A stretch of 64,000 nucleotides of DNA. It comes from Phycisphaerales bacterium (GTDB lineage: Bacteria > Planctomycetota > Phycisphaerae > Phycisphaerales > UBA1924). The notes below the pieces were generated by a model, which was not told where the DNA came from, did no database searches, and worked only from the letters and a program-made list of their open reading frames with translations. The position numbers and the translations under genes were made by a program. Below are positions 35,454 through 44,405 of this stretch, in pieces; within the stretch, counting starts at the first letter, position 1, and every line of letters starts with the position of its first letter. The stretch covers positions 248,001 to 312,000 of the forward strand of contig JAJDDN010000006.1 of assembly GCA_029260295.1 (NCBI GenBank), given 5' to 3'.

Positions 35454-36272
35454 TTATGGACACCCGGCACCAAACGCGGCCAGGAAGGTCGCGATATCGA
35501 AGAAATCCCATGCTCCATCGCCGTTCATATCGGCGGCGGGATCTTGAGCGCTGAACGCCGTCAAGAATGCGGAGATATCAAAGAAGTCGAGTACGCCATC
35601 GCCGGTGAAGTCCGCGGGACAATCTGGGATGTCTGCGGTGGCAACCATTGTTGCTGTGCCGCTGACAATCACATCTCCTATTACACTCCCGTTAACAATC
35701 AAAGGCTGAGTCGCGGCGATCTGGATTGAGCTGGTCATGGTCATTACACCATTACTCGAAGCCACCGATCCTGAGTAAGGCGCACCTGATGGGCCCAGGG
35801 TTGATAGATCAATCACTTCCGACCCTGAACCGAATAAGAAAATGTCATAGTTGACTGTCATCACACCACCAAGAATGACCGGGACGCTTGGAAAATCGAA
35901 GTTACCACCGACAACAGGTACTGGGCCGAGAATAACACCCGGGTTTGCGTACTCAACAGTCCCGCCAACAAGGCTTGCATCGGCAGTAGACAAGAACCCG
36001 AGCGACCAGTTGTAGATCAGGCTTGAGTCCATTGAAGCAAAGAAGTCGTGAAGCCAGAGCGAGGATGCCGCCTCGGGATCATCGGCCGCGGCCTGGACGA
36101 GTCCTGAAAGAGACGATGTGCTGGTGTCTGTATCTCCGCCCAGTCCGCCCAGATCTATCTCGATGATTAGATCAACCGAGGATTGCGCCGGGTCGATCGT
36201 AAAGTCCAAAACTGACTGGGCTGAGGCTGCCGAAACAACACCGGCTAGACACAATACACAAACTGCTTTCAT
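35454..36272 (-). CDS. Secreted protein of unknown function with double GC-type dockerin domain
   Basis: The ATG at 36272 (after GGAGAGAG) gives 272 aa. Signal peptide MKAVCVLCLAGVVSAASAQS. The mature part (about 20-215) is all-beta in appearance, starts LDFTIDPAQSSVDLIIEID and has two long hydrophobic strands (VILGPVPVVGGNFDFPSVPV and a SGTATMVATA end), with no catalytic motif. It looks like a beta-sandwich structural or binding module of the PEP-CTERM-like 'choice of anchor' sort. The end has DFTGDGVLDFFD and DMNGDGAWDFFD loops and GAGCP. Confidence 0.85.
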   Translation of the reverse strand: MKAVCVLCLAGVVSAASAQSVLDFTIDPAQSSVDLIIEIDLGGLGGDTDTSTSSLSGLVQAAADDPEAASSLWLHDFFASMDSSLIYNWSLGFLSTADASLVGGTVEYANPGVILGPVPVVGGNFDFPSVPVILGGVMTVNYDIFLFGSGSEVIDLSTLGPSGAPYSGSVASSNGVMTMTSSIQIAATQPLIVNGSVIGDVIVSGTATMVATADIPDCPADFTGDGVLDFFDISAFLTAFSAQDPAADMNGDGAWDFFDIATFLAAFGAGCP

Positions 36273-36360
36273 CGACTCTCTCCTGTACAAAGTTGGATTC
36301 GAGAACCCTGACGAGCCCTCTCAAAGTTTTAGTAAACACACACGGCGCGATCGGCTTTGA

Positions 36361-39300
36361 TTACAAACAATCCCCGCTAAAGATCTGCAGGAACAGTGCT
36401 ATATCAAAGAAATCAAAGTCGCCGTCGCCATTGATATCTGATCTGACATCATCCGAACTGAAGAAGTTTAGGAACTGTACTATATCAAAGAAGTCAAGCA
36501 CATTGTCCCCTGTCAGATCCGCCACACAAGTGAGGACCACGAAAGCCCGGTCCGGTTCGTAGATCACCCGGTACACTAAACCGATCCCGGGTTCAGGAAC
36601 GATTACCGAGGCAAACTCTCCGGACACCGATCCTCCAGAGACGATGTCCCAGGTGTCTCCAAACATAGGGGAGTATCCGTCGTCGAGATTCACCGTCAGT
36701 GTTCCATCAAGACTCACGACTGATCCGTTCCCAATAGTCAGCCGATCAAACTCACCGGCGAGCAATCCGCCCAGGTCCGCGATCATGCCTGAAGTCGCTG
36801 AGAAGTTCAGGGTGTCAACATCAATCTGCCGCTGGGTCGAACTCGGATCGAATGTCCCGTCCATGTTCATTTCGCCGACCACCAACCCAGAACCGGTAAT
36901 GGTCTGGCCCGCGCCGATTGTCCCGATGAACCCCTGGTCATTGAGAATCTGTGCATCACCAAAGTTCCCGGCCAACTCCATATCAATCGTGCCCGTCCCG
37001 TCGATTGTTGTTGCCGAAAGGAAGCGGAGATGGGCGTTGAACACGGCGTCATCGGAGTTCACTAAAATTACACCGTTGTTGGTTAGTGGCCCCGCCAGCC
37101 CGACAATCCCACCCTGGCCACGAATGCCAAGTGTTCCAGCATTGGTCATATTCGAGAGCGTAGCTGTGCCGTTGGTGACCATGTCCACGATGCCCGCTCC
37201 CGATGAATCAAAGGTGCCGCCATCGAACGAGGCTCCATTGATCAACGCAAGCACACCGTCGTCTGAGCGATACACACCACTCCCGGTGTGATTCCCGCGG
37301 AGTTCGAGCGAGAAAACCGGATCGTTCCCGTTGATCGTGCCATTGTTGATGATGGTTCCACCACTGCGGCCATCAACCTGCCCCGAGCCCTGAATAGTCT
37401 GGCTCGCCCCAATGGTACCGAGGAACACGCCATCGGTGAACAACTGCGCATCACCCGAATTCCCGGCACTCACCATCGTGACCGTTCCCGATCCGTTGAT
37501 GGCAGTGTCGGCCGCGAATCGGAGGTGTGCATTGAATACCGCTCCGTCTGAGTTGAGCGTGAGATTCCCGTCATTGGTCATCGGCCCAGCGAGTGTGATC
37601 GACCCGCCCTGCCCGCGGACACCCATCTCTCCAACATTGGTCACATCTGAGAGCGTCGCAATGCCGTTGGTTGTTGCGTCCACGATCCCGGCGCCTGTGG
37701 AATCAAAGATCCCGTCCTGCAACACAAGCCCGTTTCCGAGCGAGAGGATCCCGTCATCGGAGCGGTACACCCCAACACCATTGCCGTTGTGGTTCCCACG
37801 CAACTGGAGCGAGATCGCAGAAGCCTTCCCGACCGCTGCGTGATTTCCGTTGATGACACCATTGTTGATGATGGTCCCGCCCGATCGGCCATCGATCATC
37901 CCGCTGCCATTGATTATTTGATTGGCACCGATCGTTCCGCTAAATATTCCATTGGTATAGAGCTGAGCATCACCGAGATCGCCGGTACTCACCATATGGA
38001 TGGTGCCCAAACCACTAATCGAAGTCGAGGTATCAAACCTCAGATGAGCATTGAAGATGTTGGTGTTTGAGTTGATCGTAAGGGCGCCATCGTTGGTCAG
38101 TTGACCTGTAAGACTGATCACGCCCCCCTCGCCAACGATCCCCATCTGCCCAAGATTCGTCACATTTGAAATCGTGGAGATCCCGTTGTGATCCGTCCGA
38201 ACGATCCCGGTTCCCGATGAATCAAAGGTGCCGGCGTCAAGATTCAGCCCGTTGCGAAGGAGCAGAGTCCCGTTGTCGGAGCGGTATATCCCGCCGCCGT
38301 TATGGTTCCCCGCAAGCCCGAGCCCGAAGGCCGCATCGTTGCCGTTGATGGTGCCCAGGTTTACGATCGTGCCCCCGCTTGCACCGGTGATCAGCCCGCT
38401 GCCTTCAACGGTTTGATCTACACCGATGGTGCCATTAAACGCCCCGTTGGTCAGGATCTGCGCATCGCCAATATCTCCCGCCGCACTTTTCATCAGCACA
38501 TTCCCGGTCCCGCTGACTGTGGCCGCGGTTTGGAATCGGACATGGGCGTTGAATATAGCGTTGTCGGAGTTGATGGTGATTGTGCCGTTGTTCACGACAT
38601 CACCATTGAGCAGCAAGAACCAAGCCTGCCCAGGGATATCGAGATCACCAAAGTTTGAAATAGCCCCGATCGTCGCGTTGTTCTGGACCTGTATATTCCC
38701 GCCATTAATCGAGATCAGTTGCCCGCCTGTCGTTACCGAGCCATTGCCCAACAGCAGCGTCCCGCTATCGGCACCCGCGCGACCTGTAGCTGTCTGATTC
38801 AGGGTTCCGGCCAGTCGCAATCCTGCTCCCGCTGGATCGTCAGCAATGATGTCGCCCGAGTTGTTCATGATTCCCGAGATCTGGCCCGAACCGTGAATCG
38901 TGTGCCCGTTGGCATGCGAAACTGTGAATCCGTTGGGCACGATTTGCGCATCGCCTGGTTCATTCAGTGTTGTCAAGAGAATCGAGCCGCTTCCCGAAAT
39001 CGTGGCATCAACACCAAAGGACAGGTGCGTATTGAAAATAGTCGACGGAACATTAATAGAAATGGATCCGTCGTTGAATAGGTCACCATTCAATGTCGTT
39101 GTGCTGCTCCCGCCAATCTCAAGAACCGCCAGCGGGTTTGTGACAGTCAGCGATCCATAGTTAAAGTGGTTGGTCACACTTACGAGATACGAACCAGCCA
39201 GCCCGATCACAGCGTCCTCGCCGATGGCGTTGGGAATATTGGCCCCGGCCCAGTTGCCAGCAAGATTCCAGTTCCCGTCAACCGCCGCAGCCCAGTCAAT

Positions 39301-39372
39301 TACCTGCGCTCCAGCACTGGTCCCAGCCAAGGCCACGATTGCACACGCCGACAAACTCAGATTCCGTTTCAT
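36361..39372 (-). CDS. Large repetitive beta-rich secreted protein with atypical GC-type dockerin end
   Basis: The ATG at 39372, after AGGAGAAACC, gives 1003 aa. Signal peptide 1-24 (ending TSAGAQ). The N-terminus WAAAVDGNWNLAGNW resembles the start of autotransporter-like passenger domains. The body is four to five repeats of about 160-173 residues, each with FNAHLRF, GDAQ, GTIG, a GSG...GG.I.N.G.INGN segment, GNH, YRSDDG and FDSSGAGIV, consistent with a beta-helix. There is no beta-barrel at the end; instead the dockerin loops are DLTGDNVLDFFD and DINGDGDFDFFD. The last residues are SGDCL rather than GCP, alone among the cluster. Probably a surface adhesin or scaffold component (inference). 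Confidence 0.9.
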   Translation of the reverse strand: MKRNLSLSACAIVALAGTSAGAQVIDWAAAVDGNWNLAGNWAGANIPNAIGEDAVIGLAGSYLVSVTNHFNYGSLTVTNPLAVLEIGGSSTTTLNGDLFNDGSISINVPSTIFNTHLSFGVDATISGSGSILLTTLNEPGDAQIVPNGFTVSHANGHTIHGSGQISGIMNNSGDIIADDPAGAGLRLAGTLNQTATGRAGADSGTLLLGNGSVTTGGQLISINGGNIQVQNNATIGAISNFGDLDIPGQAWFLLLNGDVVNNGTITINSDNAIFNAHVRFQTAATVSGTGNVLMKSAAGDIGDAQILTNGAFNGTIGVDQTVEGSGLITGASGGTIVNLGTINGNDAAFGLGLAGNHNGGGIYRSDNGTLLLRNGLNLDAGTFDSSGTGIVRTDHNGISTISNVTNLGQMGIVGEGGVISLTGQLTNDGALTINSNTNIFNAHLRFDTSTSISGLGTIHMVSTGDLGDAQLYTNGIFSGTIGANQIINGSGMIDGRSGGTIINNGVINGNHAAVGKASAISLQLRGNHNGNGVGVYRSDDGILSLGNGLVLQDGIFDSTGAGIVDATTNGIATLSDVTNVGEMGVRGQGGSITLAGPMTNDGNLTLNSDGAVFNAHLRFAADTAINGSGTVTMVSAGNSGDAQLFTDGVFLGTIGASQTIQGSGQVDGRSGGTIINNGTINGNDPVFSLELRGNHTGSGVYRSDDGVLALINGASFDGGTFDSSGAGIVDMVTNGTATLSNMTNAGTLGIRGQGGIVGLAGPLTNNGVILVNSDDAVFNAHLRFLSATTIDGTGTIDMELAGNFGDAQILNDQGFIGTIGAGQTITGSGLVVGEMNMDGTFDPSSTQRQIDVDTLNFSATSGMIADLGGLLAGEFDRLTIGNGSVVSLDGTLTVNLDDGYSPMFGDTWDIVSGGSVSGEFASVIVPEPGIGLVYRVIYEPDRAFVVLTCVADLTGDNVLDFFDIVQFLNFFSSDDVRSDINGDGDFDFFDIALFLQIFSGDCL
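36890..39040. repeat. Tandem coding repeats of about 480-520 bp in the repetitive surface protein
   Basis: The codons for FNAHLRF-like segments recur near 37030, 37530, 38050, 38545 and 39030 on the minus strand, a period of about 480-520 bases. Each unit also carries GDAQ, GTIG, YRSDDG and FDSSG. The copies have diverged, with the first (N-terminal) copy least alike. Confidence 0.85.
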
Positions 39373-39515
39373 TGGTTTCTCCTGTACAAAAACCAAAACC
39401 ACATAATGTCCAAGTATGCAGAATAGCATACTCGATCCGAATTCCAAAGACCAAAATGAGATATACAACCTAGTTTACAGTTCAAATACAACCCTCTCAG
39501 TTTCTAAACCGGATT

Positions 39516-39546
39516 CAAAAAAACCGGCCGCACTGATGCGGCCGGT
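39516..39546 (-). terminator. Rho-independent terminator after the sugar dehydrogenase-like gene
   Basis: ACCGGCCGCA at 39523-39532 pairs with TGCGGCCGGT at 39537-39546 around CTGA. On the minus strand it ends in TTTTTTT, about 40 bases after the stop at 39584. Confidence 0.85.
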
Positions 39547-39583
39547 CATTGTACTTTAAATCAACAAAGGGCGAACAAACTGC

Positions 39584-40939
39584 TTATGGGCAGCCGGCAG
39601 AGAACGCGGTCAAGAACGCGGCGATATCGAAGAAATCAAACTGGCCGTCGCCGGTAAAATCCGCACTGAGATCCCCACCGGAGAACGCGGTCAGAAACGC
39701 GGCAATATCAAAGAAGTCGAGTGCCCCGTCGCCGTTCATGTCTGGAAGACACGCGCTCTCGCACGCATCAGAGACCCCGTTGCCGTCGTCATCTGGCGCG
39801 GCCGGGTTCACGATTTTGTACACCACACCCGCAAAGAGGTCGGAGATGTACAACTCGCCGTCTTCGGCTTCCCCGAATGACGAGAGTCCGAAACCGAAGT
39901 TGAACTCGGTTGATCGGGCGTAGCCATTATCTTGGTCGAGTGTCCAGACATTGCCACCGCAGTAATCACCGAAGAAGTAGAGCCCTTGGAATGCTTCGCC
40001 AAGCTCGCAGCCACGGTAGACATAGCCACCGGTGACCGAACAGTTCCCGCCGGAATGGTTGTAGACATGCTGGGGATCGGTCCAGCCCGTTGCGCCACAT
40101 GACAATCCTGTGGCAACCAGGCCTTCGCGGCAGCGCCAGCCGTAGTTGTTCCCGCCGGCGTTACCGACATTGTGATTAACCTCTTCCCATGCGTTCTGGC
40201 CGACATCGGCGATCCACATGTCGCCGTTGTCACGGTCGAAGCTTGTCCGCCACGGGTTACGCAGGCCGTAGTGCCAGATCTCGGCGCGTGTTCCCGCGTC
40301 GCCGTCGTCGGCCCACGGGTTACCGGCAGGGATCCCGTATTGCAATCCGGCGTCCTGGGTGTCGACATCGATGCGGAGCATCTTGCCGAGCAGTTGGCTG
40401 AGGTTGGCCGCCCGGTTTCCTGGATCGTTACCCGAGCCGCCGTCGCCCATACCAATGTAAAGGAAACCGTCAGGCCCAAAGCCGATCCAGCCACCGTTGT
40501 GGTTGGAGAATGGCTGGCTGATGGTCATCAAGATCCGGGCTGAGTTGAGATTGGCTGTATCTGGATTGCCCACCGAGACCTGATATTCAACAACGCGGGT
40601 TGCCCCACCGCTGCCGGTGTAGTTCACATAGAACTTGCCGTTGTTTTCGTAGTCTGGATGGAACGCGAGGCCAAGGAGTCCGCGTTCGTCACCGCCGCTG
40701 TTGCCGCCGGTTACGAGTGGATCGATATCCATAAATGGCGTGGCCAACAGATTGCCGTCTGCGTCGATGATACGGACCGCACCCTCTTGTTCGATGACAA
40801 ACATACGGTTTGAACCGTCGCCGGCATGAGTCATAAACACCGGACGGTCAATGCCGTTGGCGTACACCTGTCTGGCCAACTGACCATGAGCACTGGCTGC
40901 TCCGACGGCGAGAATACATGTACACAAAAGATGCTTCAT
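39584..40939 (-). CDS. PQQ-dependent sugar dehydrogenase-like beta-propeller with double GC-type dockerin domain
   Basis: A 451-aa secreted protein. Signal peptide 1-20 (HGQ). The body is a six-bladed beta-propeller of the glucose/sorbosone dehydrogenase (GSDH) family: RPVFMTHAGDGSNRMFVIEQEG cut short, GLLGLAFHPDYENNG, HNGGWIGFGPDGFLYIGMGDGG, GKMLRIDVD, EIWHYGLRNPWR, DMWIADVGQ and WEEVN. The His in the HNGGWIGF motif is the expected catalytic base and the Arg-Asn-Pro-Trp-Arg segment binds PQQ in characterised enzymes. It would oxidise aldose-type sugars with PQQ (family knowledge). The end has DMNGDGALDFFD and DFTGDGQFDFFD and SAGCP. GGAGACC precedes the ATG. Neighbours include the diheme peroxidase and multiheme genes. 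Confidence 0.92.
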   Translation of the reverse strand: MKHLLCTCILAVGAASAHGQLARQVYANGIDRPVFMTHAGDGSNRMFVIEQEGAVRIIDADGNLLATPFMDIDPLVTGGNSGGDERGLLGLAFHPDYENNGKFYVNYTGSGGATRVVEYQVSVGNPDTANLNSARILMTISQPFSNHNGGWIGFGPDGFLYIGMGDGGSGNDPGNRAANLSQLLGKMLRIDVDTQDAGLQYGIPAGNPWADDGDAGTRAEIWHYGLRNPWRTSFDRDNGDMWIADVGQNAWEEVNHNVGNAGGNNYGWRCREGLVATGLSCGATGWTDPQHVYNHSGGNCSVTGGYVYRGCELGEAFQGLYFFGDYCGGNVWTLDQDNGYARSTEFNFGFGLSSFGEAEDGELYISDLFAGVVYKIVNPAAPDDDGNGVSDACESACLPDMNGDGALDFFDIAAFLTAFSGGDLSADFTGDGQFDFFDIAAFLTAFSAGCP

Positions 40940-41129
40940 TGGATGGTCTCCCTACAGATCCATTTGGTTTCTTTGATCAGACTTCAGATTGACTGCCGAT
41001 TCAAAATCTCGGCATGACAGCGTATGCAAGGGCGAGTGCCCACCCTATACCTTCGGGCCAAAAGCCCCACGGTTGCAAGGAAATCGCATACTGCCGGTCC
41101 TAAATCAATAATGAACCGGACCAGACAAC

Positions 41130-43046
41130 TTATGGGCAGCCCTGTCCAAACGCAGACAGGAATGTGGATATATCGAAGAAATCCAACTGTCCATCACCAC
41201 TTAGGTCCGCAGATGAATGACCAGATGAGAATGCCCCGAGGAAATTCGCAATATCAAAGAAGTCCGATAAGCCGTCGCCGTTGAAGTCCGCGGCACAAGC
41301 AACCAAACACGGGACCGCTTCGGTGCAGAACAAATCCAACTGAGCAGCAGGCGAACGGACAAACCCATCACCCCCGCCCTTAATCCCGGCAGGGTCAGAG
41401 ATGACCCACTGCATGTAAATCCGCTGCCCATCAATCGCCGTGTTGTTGGCGATCGGGTAGGCGAGTGTTCCGAACCCTCCGCCGCTGCCCATACCAGCGA
41501 GCGTGATCGGGCCGATCAGTTGATCAGCAGGCACCACACCACCAACCGGTGGATCCTGTGAAACCGCGACCCATGCTTGGGCTCCGCCGAGCGCGAAATC
41601 AACACCGATCTTAAAATCATCGTTGCCCAGGTTCGGGGGGATCACCGCGATCATCTTGGGGACAAACCCGCCCGAGCCAATATCGCCGCTCCCGACGATT
41701 TCCGGATTGGGAACAACCCGCTCGGCGTAGAGGCCGGGACGATCAAACGGGAATGTCTCGTTTGCCACTCGTGGATCCGTGAGGGCGTTGACCAAGAAAT
41801 CCTTGACAGCGACCTCGCCTGATTCACTAAACAAAATCGGTGATCGAACGAGGAAGTGAGCGTTGTCAAAGAACGGCTGCCGGCCGTTGCGGTGCCCATA
41901 GAAATCAAAGATGTCATCAATATCACTGAGCCCGCCGGTGTGCATCAACCGGTTCCTCAGAGCAACATTCCGTATAGACGGGGTCTTAAACTTCCCACGG
42001 TCTGCACTCAATCCCGTCACCCCTTGGCGGCCGATGTCTTCGAACACAGGGCGCACCCCGTCAACCATGAGGTCAAAGTTGCTGAAGGTCGGAGCCGCGT
42101 GGCAGAAACCGCACGCCGAGGCCTGGAACAGGCTAAACCCGGCCTTTTGTTCGAATGTCATCGCACCCTCATCGCCGTCATTCCACAGGTCCCAGGGGGT
42201 TTGGTTGGGGATCAATGTACGCTGGTAGGTACCCATCGCAAAGGCAATCCGTACTGCAGTAATATCTGGATCGCCGAATGCGAGTTCAAAGAGCTCGGCG
42301 TAGGTCGGATCGACAGCGATGGCCGCGAGCATGTCTGGCGGGATTGAATCCGAAAGCGCCAGCGGACGCACACGATCGAGCTTGTCGCGGACCTGGTCCC
42401 ATGTCCGCCCGGCATGTCCCATTTCAACATCGCTCATGATCGGGCCGGTGGCCTGGATTTCAAGACCGGCTACCCCAGATTGGAATAACAGCTCGCCTGT
42501 TTCAGGGTCTATAAAGTTCAGTTCCGCTCGCCCGTCCCAGAACAGACTCCCCGCGAACATCCCCATCATGTTGGACTGCGCCACGCGGCCGGTCACCTGT
42601 ACATCAAGACCGAATGAATCGCTCTGCTGGTACACATCCATCTCGTCCATCCGGATCACACCCGGAGAGCCGAGCACATCGTCAGCGGTCAAGAACGATT
42701 CGTCGAATCCCGGATGCAGGCCCGGGCGGGGGTCAGCCCCACCACTGGCAGGAATATGACAGGTGCCACACGAAATCGTGCTATCGCTCGAAAGTTGTTC
42801 ATCCCAGAACAGGATCTTTCCCAGCACACGCTTGGATTCTGAGTATGGGTTCTGCATCGGGGTGCTGGGTTCCCACAAAGAAGCCCCCGCCTGGGGCAGT
42901 GGGACATCGAATGCCTCCATACCCGCCTTGGCTTGATCGATCCCGAACTGGTCTTGAGCGTGCACAGGAGTTGACAGCAAAAATGCCATGATCCCGAACC
43001 GAATCGGCGTTGCGATACCCTTCAGTGAAGATGTGTTCATCATCAT
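41130..43046 (-). CDS. Diheme cytochrome c peroxidase/MauG-like protein with double GC-type dockerin domain
   Basis: The start at 43046 (AGGAG 6 bases upstream; three successive Met codons) gives 638 aa. Signal peptide 1-31 (TPVHAQD). Two heme c sites, CGTCH (93-97) and CGFCH (312-316), sit in the two domains of the CcpA/MauG fold, with LGKILFWDEQLSSDSTISCG before the first and RGKFKTPSIRNVALRNRLMHTGG after the second, as in bacterial diheme peroxidases. A beta-rich C-terminal region of about 130 residues comes before loops DFNGDGLSDFFD and DLSGDGQLDFFD and the final GQGCP. It would reduce peroxide or oxidise a protein partner with electrons from another cytochrome (inference). Confidence 0.93.
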   Translation of the reverse strand: MMMNTSSLKGIATPIRFGIMAFLLSTPVHAQDQFGIDQAKAGMEAFDVPLPQAGASLWEPSTPMQNPYSESKRVLGKILFWDEQLSSDSTISCGTCHIPASGGADPRPGLHPGFDESFLTADDVLGSPGVIRMDEMDVYQQSDSFGLDVQVTGRVAQSNMMGMFAGSLFWDGRAELNFIDPETGELLFQSGVAGLEIQATGPIMSDVEMGHAGRTWDQVRDKLDRVRPLALSDSIPPDMLAAIAVDPTYAELFELAFGDPDITAVRIAFAMGTYQRTLIPNQTPWDLWNDGDEGAMTFEQKAGFSLFQASACGFCHAAPTFSNFDLMVDGVRPVFEDIGRQGVTGLSADRGKFKTPSIRNVALRNRLMHTGGLSDIDDIFDFYGHRNGRQPFFDNAHFLVRSPILFSESGEVAVKDFLVNALTDPRVANETFPFDRPGLYAERVVPNPEIVGSGDIGSGGFVPKMIAVIPPNLGNDDFKIGVDFALGGAQAWVAVSQDPPVGGVVPADQLIGPITLAGMGSGGGFGTLAYPIANNTAIDGQRIYMQWVISDPAGIKGGGDGFVRSPAAQLDLFCTEAVPCLVACAADFNGDGLSDFFDIANFLGAFSSGHSSADLSGDGQLDFFDISTFLSAFGQGCP

Positions 43047-43135
43047 CTGATACTCCTGTGCGATTGTCACTGGACACCGATTCTGCGCCTCTACACAAGG
43101 CCGAGAATGCACCAGCACTTATTCGATCGTAGGAG

Positions 43136-44125
43136 CTATGGACACCCCTGCCCGAACGCCGTCAAGAACGCTGATATATCGAAGAAATCAAACTGGCCAT
43201 CACCTGTGAAGTCTGCGATTGGGTCTTGGCTTGAAAATGCGGTCAGGAATGTTGAAATATCAAAGAAATCAAGCACGCCGTCCATGGTGAAATCCGCGGG
43301 GCATGATGCGACGCACTCGGTGGTCCCCGGTCCAAACCAGTCGCCAGCAACCAAATCGCATGTTTGCAGATCCAGTTGGAGACACGCCCCGGTTGCTGGG
43401 ATCTCGCAGGCTCCAAGACACTGGACCTCTGCACATGTAGATCCGGGGCCGCTCCATACACCACCGAGCAACCCCGCCTCTTCTTCGGTCATCCCGTCAA
43501 TACACCCGCCGTTCTGGAGGCACACCGAGCCAACAAGACCGCCGGTGCAATCAACGATGACGCGAATGATCCAATCTCCGGTCACGCCGAGAGATTCGGC
43601 TGATCGCCATTGGCTGCCGTTGACCTTGACCGTGTTTTTGCCTGGGGTGATACCGGAGTCATCAAAGAGGATGCTTGGGCCAGAAACGGTAGAGCTGTTA
43701 AAGAACTTAAGCGAAACAACGAACTCTTCGCCCGCTGTGACCGGGATATCGATCGGGATTGTCTGGTTTTCGTCGGTAAAACGGAACTCGTTGAGCCCGC
43801 CGTCTTGAAGGGCCGGGCCGAGTAGTTCGCTTTTGATTGGGCCAGCATTTGGAAATGTCCCAGATTCATATACGATGATCGAATCTTCCAAGGAAGTTTG
43901 TGCCCCGCCTGCCAGCGATCGCCAAAATACCTGGATCGCTACTATTGAGCCGTCGCATGGCGATGTTAACCAGACAGCCGCCTCTTCGCCGGCAATAAAG
44001 CAGGGACAGATACTCGCATTATCTCCGGCGGTAAGACTGTCGTTCTGAAGAACCACCTCGTCACCAAGGACACTCATAGCACTCAGCCCTATCAGGGCAC
44101 ACATCGAAGCAAACTTGATAGGCAT
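43136..44125 (-). CDS. Secreted Cys-rich protein with double GC-type dockerin domain
   Basis: A 329-aa protein with a signal peptide (1-21, ending VLGDE). Residues 25-190 form a beta-sandwich-like module (VVLQNDSLTAGDNASICPC, then FVVSLKFFNSSTVSGPSILF). Next come two short Cys-rich repeats (GSVCLQNGGCIDGMTEEE...GVWSGPGSTCAEVQC and GACLQLDLQTCDL...GDWFGPGTTECVASC), each with Cys and a GxWxGPGTxC motif, resembling the repeats found before dockerins in other Planctomycetes secreted proteins. Loops DFTMDGVLDFFD and DFTGDGQFDFFD then end GQGCP. It is only 89 bases from the start of the peroxidase gene on the same strand. Confidence 0.88.
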   Translation of the reverse strand: MPIKFASMCALIGLSAMSVLGDEVVLQNDSLTAGDNASICPCFIAGEEAAVWLTSPCDGSIVAIQVFWRSLAGGAQTSLEDSIIVYESGTFPNAGPIKSELLGPALQDGGLNEFRFTDENQTIPIDIPVTAGEEFVVSLKFFNSSTVSGPSILFDDSGITPGKNTVKVNGSQWRSAESLGVTGDWIIRVIVDCTGGLVGSVCLQNGGCIDGMTEEEAGLLGGVWSGPGSTCAEVQCLGACEIPATGACLQLDLQTCDLVAGDWFGPGTTECVASCPADFTMDGVLDFFDISTFLTAFSSQDPIADFTGDGQFDFFDISAFLTAFGQGCP

Positions 44126-44405
44126 AACAAATACTCACTCTCATGGTTTCATACAAACACAACCAACGCGCCATTTAGGCGTACTACCCCATGCCCACCA
44201 TACCAGAATCGGTGTCAAAAGCGAGAACAATTCCAACATTTCCAGATTGACAACATACAAATATCGGACCCAAGAAGCCGGTTCAAAGGCCCATTGCTGT
44301 TTGCCAGCAAGCTATGACTCCAGACTGCTATCGCGCCAAGTGTGATACACTTAGCATTCACTCACAGAATCGATTCCCAAAATTCCAATCAATACACAAA
44401 ACATC

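Noticed and set aside
36644-37291. 215-codon plus-strand frame opposite the repetitive surface protein
   Set aside because: Ser/Pro-rich antisense shadow; it repeats with the same period as the real gene.
36361-39372. Autotransporter (type V secretion) identity for the repeat protein
   Set aside because: The passenger-like start is present but no C-terminal beta-barrel exists; the C-terminus is the EF-hand tag.
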